NCBI GenBank assembly: GCA_003008705.1
Contig: PDUO01000010.1
Location: 1,178,001-1,242,000, forward strand
Reading direction: 5' to 3'
Length of the DNA: 64,000 nucleotides
DNA from: Pezicula radicicola
Taxonomy: Eukaryota; Ascomycota; Leotiomycetes; Helotiales; Dermateaceae
Shown here: piece after piece, positions 25,301-36,176 of the stretch
How positions within the stretch are numbered: position 1 is the stretch's first letter
Layout: every line of letters begins with the position of its first letter
Program-made: the position numbers and the translations under genes
The notes under the pieces: model-generated
The model's input: the letters and a program-made list of their open reading frames with translations, nothing else
What the model was told of the DNA's origin: nothing
Databases searched by the model: none

Positions 25301-25960
25301 GTCATCTTTTACACGTCGTCCATTACAGATAACATTACTTCCAAACTGCCGGAACATAGATTTGGCTGTAACGATCGCTATTTGCCGTGATCCGTAGGAT
25401 AATGGTAAAATTTCTTGATGGATTAGGTCTTCCTTCTCGGCCTGGGTAGCAATGATTTTATACAACGATCTGTTCTTATTAAATAGCAAATACGAATCTC
25501 GATAGCCTAGGACCCTCGTACACTCAGTGGCTAGCATGAATAGCTTGTCGCCTCTGTTTAGCACAAAAAATGTCCGACATCTGTAATCGCGACCATCTAC
25601 GAGGCGCCCTGTCGCCGTGACCTTTTTCTCTCCCGCTTCGTCATATTCTCGGGGAATGTATTCATCTCCTTCTGGTCCTAATTGGTCTGTGGTATGATCT
25701 CTGACTGTTGGCAGTGCTTTGAATACGCTCTTGGAGGGTGTCTTGGTTGAACTGGTGGATTCCAGCTTTTGTGTTGGTAGTGGGATTTGTGCGTTGTTGC
25801 CAGAGGGAACATTTGATTTAGTGTTAACGTTTGACGTCGATTCTAATAGCTCATCAGGAGACTCGCTACGACTACGGCGTACCCCCCTTGGCTTGCTATT
25901 GTCGGGTGAAATATCCTCCTGAGCGTCGGACCCTTCAATAAGTGAGTGTTTGGGATCCAT
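22371..25960 (-). CDS. Rsc7/Swp82-domain protein fused to a fungal C2H2-like zinc-finger protein
   Basis: Six-exon model (minus): 24570-25960, 24454-24514, 23977-24404, 23548-23928, 23221-23480, 22371-23134; 1094 aa, all phases agree. Residues about 95-245 are the chromatin-remodelling subunit domain of Rsc7/Swp82 (YRCRTFFVLNRGDKLFMLAT, GYRDSYLLFNKNRSLYKIIA, RQFGSNVICNGRRVKDDYW). About 720-800 matches a family common in Leotiomycetes: KFACPYRKNNPRKY, WRSCALTPLENVARVK, HLYRHHMIYPCQRCKELF, then EEDRWRKLYILIFPGG and a long Ser-rich tail. The link depends on the first intron (24515-24569, 55 nt), which has a GTGTGT donor, a CTGAC branch and a TATAG acceptor. If that intron is not used, the first part ends at 24551 and the second would be a separate gene starting in 24404-23977. 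Role inferred: chromatin or DNA binding. Confidence 0.68.
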
Positions 25961-28078
25961 TTTGCGAAGCGCGACACAACGGTCACAGCGCCGACGGAAA
26001 AGCTGAGGCCAGAACTACCCTCAAGCAAATCTAAGACCCCGTCAATACTTCAGTGAAAGTGTGATATATGAGTTTGATGGCGAAAGATGAAGTATTTCAA
26101 GATTGTGACGACGAGGCGCTGGGGCTGAGCCAAGGACAGGGATTAACGCACCATTGCGCGAAACTCATCGCTATGCATTTCGACACGTGACTATAGAGAA
26201 CACGCCGTCGTGCGAAATGAGTCTCTGCGATTTTCATATTAGAAACAAAATTAAGAGAAGGGAAATATTTGCGTAGCGTAATTATGATGCTGGAGTTTCG
26301 TACGGCAGTTATGAATGTCTTAAGAGAATTATATATTAAGCCAGACGACTTGATAATCATTAAGTCTCCTCCTGTAAATTACATATCAATACCACTGGAG
26401 CTCTCTATACTTTTTTAAGTCGATCTCAATTCTCTATAGGGACAATATATCCCAGATATCTATAGATAGCTCGAAAACACACTCAATATGTGGGACAAGT
26501 CCCAGAACTATAGCCCCCCACAGAAGAACCAACAACCGAGCACCAATACAAGGCACTTGCCAAGCACAAGGTATTCAATACTCTCAGTTGGTATTAGCCA
26601 CCGTATATACTAAGACGTCTTCACAGCATAAATAAAAATTCAAAAGAGGCTTTGATGCTCAATAGCTATCTCTATGCTGCGCCAAACGTAATGGAGAAAC
26701 TCACTCAGAGAGAACAAAACACAAGAATCGAGTATGAAGCTCGAGCGGCAGCAGCCATTGAGGCATATGATAGGGACTTTGATGGAAGGGAATGAGCATT
26801 GGATATGACCGTGTGGGATATTGAAGCTCTTTTATATCACTTGATCGGAGACTTGTTGGTTTCATCTTGAACTTTACTTACTGTCTGCTATGTTGCTGGA
26901 TTCCATTCTCTCTTCACTTGGTCGAAGGCCGGAAGAGGACTTGAAGAATAGGTTTCTAGTTCGAAACTGACGATAAGTGAGAGGTTTACTTAGAGCAGCA
27001 GTTACAATTGTCTTTTAAGAAAAAGTCGCGATGCTTGACGGCTTCAAATAGTAGAAGTATTTCAAAAACCACAACCTACTTATGTTGCAAGCAAACTCAC
27101 GCCATTCCCACTTCTACTGAGCTTCTTAGGATAACGACTTTTCGGGTCTTCCCCATAATCCCATCCATCTGACGATGAGAATCGCCCTTGTATCCTCAGA
27201 GTTACATCCGTTCCGGGGTTTCATCTCTTCCACATAAGTAGTGACAGTGCGAAAGCCACTACACTCCTAAATTAGTCATCCTAACAGAACTTTTGTATTC
27301 CGAATACAGCGTTTTGCAAAATCAACATCAACCTGTAGTCCTGTACCTTCTAGCTAACAAGACGTTTGCTGCGTCTTGAATCTTGCGCATTGTCTCCTTA
27401 GATTTGTCACAGAAGCCTGGTGGTTTTACCTGATACCCACATATACATAAACAATAAATCAATATTGATCATTGATAAGTCTACATTTCAATGAAGCTTT
27501 CTGGGTGTTTATGTTTTGATCCCAAACATTACACGTGACGTCGCTTAGCAAATAGGGGGATTAGCATAGGTCGTTTCAGCAGTTTCTCACAGCTCTCGAG
27601 ATGGTTTAGAAACTAGATAACTAGCGTCAAGCCACTCACATGATAAAGGTAACTCGCTCTTTGGAAAACTTACTGGATTTAGGTATATAACTAAAGGTTA
27701 AGATTTAAGTCTTGCAGTATTACTTTTTTGTTTGCCTTACTTAGTTAAAGGAGAAGTGAACATATGAAAGGCTGGTTATCTATAGAAACTGGAAAACAGT
27801 CCTCAGAAGACAGACACTTCCACGTGACTTTATATTAGAACATGATAGGTACCTACGTAAGGGCATAGAAATTAACTTGATTCGAGTAACTAACTTGATT
27901 TGAGTAAGCAACTTGATTGAATAACTTAATCTAGGTATTCAATCTAAAGCTTGTTTAGGTAATCAGGGTTATGGCTTATCATGACACAGATAGTCTGCCA
28001 TAAAAATAAAATTATTGATGAGGTTGGTATCTCTGGCAGCTTCGTACCCATTCATTCTTTTACAGTACAATATACGCA
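25961..28078. other. AT-rich intergenic region
   Basis: 2.1 kb with no supported gene. It holds the promoter of the fusion gene (an ACACGTGAC site near 26186) and a repeat patch at 27873-27930. A 46-codon frame at 26655-26795 is open but unsupported. Confidence 0.5.
27873..27930. repeat. Three diverged copies of the dispersed 17-18-bp motif
   Basis: AACTTGATTCGAGTAACT, AACTTGATTTGAGTAAGC and AACTTGATTGAATAACT run in tandem. Their reverse complement is the ACTCAA..CAAGTTAGTT unit of the tract at 830-1270. Confidence 0.75.
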
Positions 28079-29360
28079 TTACAACTTTGATTTTCCATCC
28101 AAGTTTCTCCTCGGTTCGATATTCGCCTGATTCCACCAAGGTACACAATCAGGCACACCCGTCTCAAAGTCAGCTAAAGGAAAAAGAAGAATTAGCATAA
28201 AATTGACTCTTTAGGGTGAAAGTTAAATTTGAAGTAAAAGTTTCAGCAGAAAATACAATTGGACTTACCCTTAAAAGCCGGATCTCTCTTCTCCAAAAAG
28301 GCCCCGACACCTTCTTTTACATCGGAACCACCATACAAAGCCCACATGATTCTACTATCAAGTAAATGTGTTTCTTCAGCCGTCAATGGACCCCTCCACA
28401 TAAGTTCACGCATCAAATAATCTATACATCCTTAAATCAGTAAACTTTTCTCAAAGCAACATCAAAATCAATCGTCTCAATTAAACAAAAATTACTCACT
28501 AGAAACCCCACTAGTCTTCCCAGCAATCTCACCCGCCAACTCCAAAGCCCTGGGAAGAACCTCCTCACTAGTCCCAATGATTTCATTAAACAGATCCCCG
28601 AAATGAGGAGAAGAAGCAGGAAAGACAGAACCGGTTGTTGTGAGATAAAGAGCTCTTGAATGACCTATTAGGCGAGGCAGAAAGAATGAAGAACATGCTT
28701 CCATTATGAGGCCGCGGCGGTTGAAGGGAAAAGCGATTTTGGATGTGGATGAGACGATGCGGATACTCATTGGAAGAGTCATTGTTATTCCGACCTGCAT
28801 TTTTTAATTATTGTCGAGATCCCTTGGCAAAGACAGGAGAGATTGAGGTGAGAGGGACTTACGCCAACTGCTGCTCCATTGATGGCAGCAATCGTCGGTT
28901 TTCGACATCTATGTACTGCAAGGGCCACTCTTCCACCTCTTTATATCATACTCTTATTAGTCGGGTATCTTTTAACCACCTTAAATGCCAAGTCCTCTAG
29001 TCAAAAGTCCGAACACTAAAATTAGAAAGAAGGAAAGAAGAAAACATACCCATCCCTACTATCCCTCCAATAAATCCCCTCTTTCCTTTTAAACCCAACT
29101 TCTAAATCAGCACCAGCACAAAACATCCGTCCAGCACCCGTAACCACAATAACCTTCACTCTATCATCCAAATCAAGGAGGTTAAAAGCGCGAACAAGGT
29201 CATTTTCCATAGCCGACGTAAATGCATTGTTTTTTGTGGGGCGGTTGAGTGTTATGAGGATTACGGGGGTAGGTGTTGGGGAGGTGACAGGGTGATGTGA
29301 GAGTTTTATGTGGGTGAAGGGGAGGTTGGTGTATGAATTTGGGAGGGAAGAAGTTGCCAT
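28079..29360 (-). CDS. Peroxisomal enoyl-CoA hydratase/isomerase
   Basis: Five exons (minus): 29050-29360, 28863-28938, 28500-28794, 28269-28421, 28079-28173; 309 aa. Crotonase signatures are clear: [20 protein letters not shown], the oxyanion-hole/CoA segment [13 protein letters not shown], and [18 protein letters not shown], followed by [20 protein letters not shown], where Glu may be catalytic. The protein ends in SKL, a canonical PTS1, so it should act in peroxisomes. The crotonase fold hydrates or isomerises enoyl-CoA during beta-oxidation; the exact substrate cannot be read from sequence. It is close in style to peroxisomal dienoyl/enoyl isomerases of filamentous fungi. Confidence 0.9.
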
Positions 29361-30472
29361 TGTTGATTATTATTTGGGAGAAGTTGTTTTGGATATTGAG
29401 TATAAAGAGCAGTAGTTAGGAAAGTAAAGGAAAACTTGATTGATGAAGTTATAAAAGAAATGCTGTTTTTGTACTTGATTGTGTAGGCAAGCTGATTTGT
29501 TAAAGCTCCTAAGTGTAGTCGGTATGTTTCGGCTGTGAGAATCTGGGACAACCCCGCATTTTGTAATCCTCCCTTGTTGCACTGCCGCGGTCCCTGCATA
29601 CGATTAGTGATTTCGGGTCTCGGCATGAATAGCATTAAATTAGCTTAGATGCAAGAGTTGTCTCTTGAAAGTTTTAAAACCCACAGTGTGTTGATGTTTC
29701 CGAATTGCTTCTCCCCTTTAGCAACTCAATGCAAGCGCTTAGGTTTTTGTATATAGCATAGTCCATCTAGTTGGGACAATCGGGACTTTTAAAATCCAGT
29801 TATCTACCTATACTTCAGCCTCCTTTCTAGTAAAACAATGAGAAGTTCGAGTGGCTTAGTTAAGCGAGCAGTCCTGAGTAAACCTGTGTGATGAATACCT
29901 TCAGGAGTGGTGGCTTTGGAATAATAATGCTCATCGAGGCTCTATATATACCGGCTCAATTTCTGGCAACCTTTAGCAAATGAAATTCTTGTATGGCAGT
30001 TATTGACGTAATTATCTTCAAGTGAGGAGATCAAGTCACATGACCTCAGTGTTATCATCACAGGTCGCTACCTATTTGAGCCTGTATCTTAGTAACACGT
30101 TAAATTTTACCCTTCTGCTGAAATATTTTCAAATGTTATCATGATGTTCAGATAAAGTAACAGGACGAAACTAGAGAAATTGAAATAGCGCCTTATTTTC
30201 CCGTGACTAATTCCCCTTTGCTGACAACGCTAGTCTCGACCCTTTTTCAACTTCATGCAACCTCTTCATCTTGTGCAAGACGTTATCTTTGATATAAAAG
30301 GTTCAAGCCCATCATCTACACAGCTTCGATGATCAATTAGAGCATTCGAAAGGGTTTTATTACGTTCTAAAGAAACTCAATTTCTATCTGGACAGCACGA
30401 ATTGTTATTGCGTCATCATCTCCGACCAACCTAGTTGAAGTAGTGACCTCGAGTCATACCTCAGTTGATTTA
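29361..30472. other. Divergent promoter region
   Basis: 1.1 kb between the enoyl-CoA hydratase gene (minus) and the metallophosphoesterase gene (plus). AT-rich; no supported gene. Confidence 0.55.
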
Positions 30473-31603
30473 ATGCAGTCGCTAAAGAAGCTGTTTTCGA
30501 GGTAAATACCTAAATCACCCCTTCCCCATAAAGTACACTATTCTTTCAATCATTATCATCCTCTTTCCACACCAAAATTCGTAACATCACAATTTTAACA
30601 TCATCATCACAGGGTCTTGAATTTCATCACACCAAAACGTGAACCAAATCAACCTTCAAAAATGGCATCTTCATCATCATCATCATCAACGCCCACAATC
30701 TCAACACGTTTCCTCATTCTCTCAGACACACACAACTTCGAATTTGACAGCAGCAAAACGGCTCGAAAACTACAACAACCAGTACCAAAAGCCGATGTAC
30801 TCCTCCACTGCGGGGATCTAACAAACATAGGCGGAATCTCAAACTACACCAAACTCCTGGATTTCCTCTCCACCTTCCCCGCAGAGTTAAAACTGATAAT
30901 AGCTGGAAACCACGATTTATCACTAGATGAAGAATACTGGAAAGCACACCTAGGAGACCCAAGTGATCCCTTCGACGGTACAGACCCAGAAGAACATAAT
31001 CGAGCTGTTCGAGTCATGACAGGTCCAAAAGCAGAAGAAGCAGGAGTTACTTATCTTGTTGAGGGAACTAGTACTTTCACTTTGAAGAATGGCTCTAGGT
31101 TTACTATTTATACATCTCCTTATACGCCTGAGTTTTGTGGCTGGGGATTCGCGTATGAGAGGGATCAAGATCGATTTAATGATGCTTCGCAGACTGCTAA
31201 AGGTGTAACTTCGATCGCTAAACATCCTATTCCGGATCACGGTGTTGATATTGTGATGACGCATGGTCCGCCTAAGAATATTTTGGATGAATGTCCGAAT
31301 GGGAATGTTGGGTGTGAGAATTTGTTTAGGGCTGTAGGGAGGGCTAAGCCCATGTTGTGTTGCTTTGGACATATCCATGAGAGCCATGGGGCTAAGGTTG
31401 TTACTTGGGAATCGAAGGGAAGGAAGGATGAGAATTCTATTAAGAAGGAAGTTGATGTCAAGGAGACGTATCCGAAGGGGCAGAGTGTGAAGGTGGAGCG
31501 GGGAGAACAGACGCTTATGGTTAATGCAGCCATCCAAACTGGGAGGATGGATCCTTATAATGCGCCTTGGTTGTTTGATTTGGATTTGCTTCGCGCTGAT
31601 TGA
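30473..31603 (+). CDS. Metallophosphoesterase (MPPED-type)
   Basis: Two exons: 30473-30501 and 30613-31603 (phase 2; donor GTAAAT, acceptor CACAG); 339 aa. The start at 30473 gives MQSLKKLFSRVLNFITPKRE; an internal ATG at 30662 (MASSSS) is an alternative that would not need the intron. The calcineurin-like core is complete: LSDTH (D-x-H), HCGDLTNIGG (GDx4G), AGNHD (GNHD), MTHGPP and FGHIHESHG (GHxH). These residues bind the two metals of the active site. The layout is that of the MPPED1/MPPED2 (239AB) family found in many ascomycetes, a phosphodiesterase/phosphatase of unclear physiological substrate. Confidence 0.9.
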
Positions 31604-31966
31604 GGTGTGCAATGTATCTATACTAGGATTGGAAGAAAATTGGAAGGTGGGAAGGACTGCACATTTACTACGGAATGGGATAGGCTTTTCATCCTGTACT
31701 GGATACATAGGTCAGTTAACAAGGCTCTCGAGAAGGGAGTAAGGTGGGAGATTAGGAAGCAAGGGAAGTGTAAATTCACTTTAAGGGTCTTTGGGTGCTG
31801 CGAGAGAAGTAGACATAGTCAAGGCGTTTTATGAATATCCTCAATAAACCTCCTATGAGGCGGCTACTGGCTGGTCCTTCATTATGAGCTGCAAAACGAA
31901 AACGGAATAGCGAGTGTCTGACTTGAAATATTCAACATCAGATTGCATGCCTTGACGGCTATTATC
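31604..31966. other. Short convergent intergenic region
   Basis: 3' flanks of the metallophosphoesterase gene and the glycosidase gene. Nothing else seen. Confidence 0.6.
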
Positions 31967-34465
31967 CTAAACTCTTGATCTAACATAATTCATCTCTAAT
32001 GCCTCCCAATCCACGACACCGGCTTCTCTCTCCTCAACTTTCGGCCGCTGCCACTCATCATTAACCACAAATCCTTCCAGCTCCTCTTGATCACCCGATT
32101 CCAAAACTGACACTTCTTCGTCATCAACAAACCGCCAAAACTTGATCCGATAACCACCCGGGACATTCTTTTTCACATAACTCTTCCACACAACGGTTCC
32201 GACAGTGTCATGCGGCGTCACTATCTCCAGCATCTCAACCTTTCTATCTGTATCGCTGTGTTTCATTAGGGATAATATGACTTCGAATTTACCCAGTTTG
32301 GTTGCAAAGCCTCCTTGGGCGTGAGAGAGCCATTTGGTGAGGTGTGGCTTGATGGACCAGGTCTTTCCCAGTGGACTCTCCAACTTGATGCCAAGGATTT
32401 CTTGAGTCAGGACAGTTGTTGGTCCTGTGCTCCAGCCGTGAGCATGCGAATTTCGCGCTGAGGACCAATAGGCTGGATACTGTGCGTCGCCGTCTACGCG
32501 GTAACCCTCCACACAGGTGCTATTAGTGAAGCCTGGCCCATCAAGCATATATCCCCATTGCAATTCCATCAATTCAACTGCTGAGTCATAATTACCAGCA
32601 ACACAGTGACCAAGGAGTTCGAAGGATCCGATGAATGGAGATATTACATTCGGAAACTCCACTGTTGGAGCCCCGAATTTGCCCCATCGAGACCGTAGGT
32701 TCTCCGAAACCCGTGCTCTTCGAGAGTCAGTAACGATATTGGAAAGAAGAGCCCAACTATTCCCATCTTGAGGAAGAACTTCTTCCGATCCATTACAGCC
32801 TCTGCGACCTTTGTTGTCGGCAAAAAGTCCGTGATCTTCACACCAGAGACGTTCAATACCTCCTTCTAGCGCATGTCGAGTAGATAGCCAGTCTTCCTCT
32901 TTGCTATAGTCTTCAACAAATGCTGCTAAAACTGGGCTCTTGCCAAGCACATCGTAGAGTATAGCTGAGGCCTCGAGATTGTGCCCTGTCATACCTGGAC
33001 GAAGCCAGTCGTAAGTCGAAGAGACATGGAGGAGGCCATACTCGTCCACCTTCGCGATACTTATATCTAATGCTTTGGTATATGCTGACCATCTGCTCTT
33101 TAGCCAGTCTATGTCACCTGAGTACAGCACATAGTTGTAGGCTCCTAAGAGGGTATGGAGATGGTAGGTGTCACTAAACTCTCCTCCACCCATTGGGGGA
33201 CCTGCATAAGGCCTATAATTTAGAAATTCGGAGTTAGCTTACTTGTTCTAGATATTATCGGGAGTAATTTAAATATGATTTAGGATCAGTGAGTAAACTG
33301 GACATAGAAGAGGCAAGTGACTCCGAGAACTTGAGACTTACATGGAGCCATCGCCATATTGATGATCAAAAATCGTGTCTAGGGCATTTCTCACAGCAAG
33401 CATATCATATGTCGACACAGCAATTCCTGGGACAGCTATAGACATATCTCCTGGCCACACCATCCGATCACGTTTAGCACCATCCGTAGTAACTGCAGTA
33501 CCGTTGGATATTGTGAAGTTGGAATACCATGATCCAGTAGGTGACTCGTTGTGATTCCACCGGCGGTTATAATCAATGAGAGCAGATCCTTCCTTTGGAT
33601 CAAGAGTGGACAGCTGTAATGTCCATGCTCCAGCATACCATATTCGGTTCAGGAGAGTCGAGGAGCTGTGAAAGTATCCTGTGTATGCTCTACCGTGCGG
33701 ATTTGAGGGGAAAGCAGTGCAATTGATCCAAACCGCCGAGATAGAGACTTCAGGTTTCTTGTCTTTTAACCCTGGAACCTTTAAACCGAGGAGTTTCTGA
33801 CCTGCCGTATACCAAGATGCTAAACGACCATTCGCGGACCTCTGCGGAGGAGACATTCCCGTGTGCCAAAAACTTCCTTTCCGTGGAACATCCTCTGGCA
33901 TATATATAGTCAGATACTTGAAAGCTCCTCTGTTGTAATCCCTCCCTACACAATTAATGCCTTTGTGTTCGATGGAGAAGTGTAATGGAAGATCTCGTTC
34001 GATTCGATCGGTTGTCGCATCTGGTTCTCGGTCAACGAAGGCTGGGGATTCGGAATATGCCAATGCCACGAATGGTTCGTTCTTGGTATCGTCAATTTCG
34101 AAGCATACCCTGTGGGGATATTTAGCATGGAAGTAGATGACAGTATATACAAGCTCCTACCTCCCACCTATGTTCTCTGCGAACTCCAGACTGACAAGAT
34201 CTCCAGGACCAAGCACGAGGCTCTTCTTGCTCTTGCTGCCTTCTAATAGAGCTGAGGCGTCAAGGACAGCGCCCTCAGTCTTAAATACCTTGACGGGTGC
34301 AATGTGCGATTTGTTTCTTGGTGCTCTGATGCTGCTTTCCCACTCTCCAGGAAATATTGTATCGAGGGGAAGGGATTCATAATTGATTTGGTCGCTGAGC
34401 GCCAGCGCACAGGAAGGATATAGCCATGACGCTGCAAGAATTATAGAGCTATACAAGTGCATCAT
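31967..34465 (-). CDS. Secreted GH78-like (alpha-L-rhamnosidase-type) glycoside hydrolase
   Basis: Three exons (minus): 34161-34465, 33342-34109, 31967-33212; 772 aa with consistent phases. A signal peptide is present (MMHLYSSIILAASWLYPSCA). The N-terminal region (to about 300) is beta-rich. The middle and C-terminal region fits the (alpha/alpha)6 barrel of GH78 and related six-hairpin glycosidases: ALIDYNRRWNHNESPTGSWY, KRDRMVWPGDMSIAVPGIAV (acidic residue of the active-site motif), GGGEFSDTYHLHTLLGAYNY, YDWLRPGMTGHNLEASAILY and a C-terminal beta-sandwich with NSHAHGWSTGPTTVLTQEIL. The expected role is removal of terminal rhamnose or a similar sugar from plant polysaccharides or glycosides outside the cell. 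Several N-glycosylation sequons fit secretion. Exact sugar specificity is not established. Confidence 0.8.
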
Positions 34466-34690
34466 GAATCGGAATAGTAGACTGTCAACTACAGCTTCTC
34501 AAACATTGGGAAAGATGATCAGCAATTGAGAGCTTTGAGCCTTGAAGCTTTGAAGCTCCTGCATCGTCATTCAGGTACAGCGAAACACCCCTGCAACTCA
34601 AAAATGTGGGGGCGGGGAGGGGTAGCATACTTCTTCGTATTCGCATTCCTGTTACTATCATATCATAACACCATGCCCATGTTCACCACT

Positions 34691-35677
34691 TTATTCTGCT
34701 TTCCACTTCTCAAACTCCTCGGCCAGATGCTCCTTCAGCTTAGCAAACTTATTGCCAAAGTTCTTCCCACATCTCCAGCATATGAGGTCAGAGTCCAGAT
34801 AACCCTTATGAGTCCTTCGCTCATCATCCTTTGCCAATGGGAAGTCGTCAAGGTCGACGAAAAAGGGTGTAGCAAAGCTATTGTAATGTTTCCTATGCTT
34901 CATGCACTCGGAAAACCGATCGACGGAAATTACATGAACATGTAAATGATTCATAGAGGGATGTGCATGAATTCCCACTTTCACTTCTTTCTCCCAGTCT
35001 CTGCCTTCTGGCATGTCCACATCATCTGGAAGATTGATCAAAAATTCCTCCCTTCCCTTTTCTTGCGCAGAAAACTTGCAATATCTCTTCCTTAATTCCG
35101 ATGCTACTATGGCCTTCAATGTCTTGGCTTCTTTTCTCACCATTGCGAGGAATTCCGCGTCTTCAAATGCTTCGAAAGGATGTACCAGAGTTCGGGTACT
35201 TGGTAGAAGTAAGGCGTGGACACTGGACTTTGGATATGAATCACGAATTGCAGAAACATCTTTGTTGAAGTAGATCATCTGCGCCGGATTGACTTTTTTC
35301 GGATCTTGTGTATAGATCCCCAACCTGCGTCGATCACCAAGTTAAATTTTGTAACCGGAGCTGGCGCCACAGAGGTAAGGTAATAGGGTCGTGCTGTCTG
35401 AAAGAGCTCACCCGTCGCGGCCAGCAAAGGTACTATGTCGTTTGGCAGGTACAGGGGTATTTCCCTCTGAATTCTTTCGCTTCATCATAGTAGTAACTGC
35501 AAAATCGTTAGACTTATCCACAAGAAGAAGCATGTATGGAGGACGATTACGTTCTTCCTCCATACTCTGTGAATTGTTACATGCGTTGCGCTGAGGGACC
35601 AACGACGAGGCTGGTTCAGCCCTGCCGTCTAACTCCTCCTGTGTAATAGCATCCTCAGATGTTTCGCGAGGCATCAT
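34691..35677 (-). CDS. Aprataxin-like DNA-adenylate hydrolase (HIT plus C2HE zinc finger)
   Basis: Two exons (minus): 35412-35677 and 34691-35324; 299 aa. Two ATGs in a row begin MMPRETSEDA; a further in-frame ATG at 35860 would add a basic, hydrophobic 61-residue extension. The HIT domain contains the catalytic motif HLHVHVIS, and upstream HALLLPSTRTLVHPFEAF matches aprataxin. The C-terminus has a zinc finger with Cys-x2-Cys, His 14 residues after the second Cys and Glu four after His (CWRCGKNF to KEHLAEEF), the C2HE arrangement known for S. pombe Aptx. Aprataxin removes AMP from abortive 5'-adenylated DNA ends left by ligase. A stretch in the first exon (PPYMLLLVDKSNDFAV) is unexplained. 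Confidence 0.9.
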
Positions 35678-36176
35678 GCGAGTATTGAATGTGAGAAATA
35701 TTTGGTAACGGATCAATGACCTCCAATTGAGAATTGAATAGGTACGTTGAAATTCTGGTGTGGTTTGTTGATGAAGGAAAGATGATGCGCAAGAGAATAA
35801 TTTAGCCTTGCGGTGGATGATAAAGGCGGCAACATAATTCCCTCTTGGAGTAAAACACATCTATGGCGTTTGGTAAAGGAGTTCACTATTGAAACTGCCT
35901 AAGAGACTTACTTTCTTGCAACTACTTTATTTATTAAATCCAAGTTCATCTTTGGAGTGAGATCAATAATAAACCAAAACTTGGTCAAAAGTTGAGGAAT
36001 TTCTAGGAGTGCCGCTTTTAATCGCAGCCTAGCGTCATCGCAGCCTTGCGAAATTTCCATAGTGGCATAGACCCAACTTGACTCCACCTCGTCCATTCAA
36101 CAAGTCCTGCTTGAGGTGATATATTGCTATAGTCAATATATGGATCATCAGCCATTATCATTGTATTTGACTAAAA
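35678..36176. other. Divergent promoter region
   Basis: 500 bp between aprataxin (minus) and helicase (plus). An in-frame ATG for an N-terminally extended aprataxin lies at 35858-35860. No other gene supported. Confidence 0.5.

Noticed and set aside
24551..25960. Rsc7-like gene ending alone at 24551
   Set aside because: Kept as the alternative model, but a normal-length intron with good branch and acceptor restores the frame into the next exons, so the fusion was preferred.
26655..26795. 46-codon frame with Ala/Glu-rich helix-like sequence
   Set aside because: Too short, no upstream or downstream exons found, and no family recognised; perhaps a transposon remnant.
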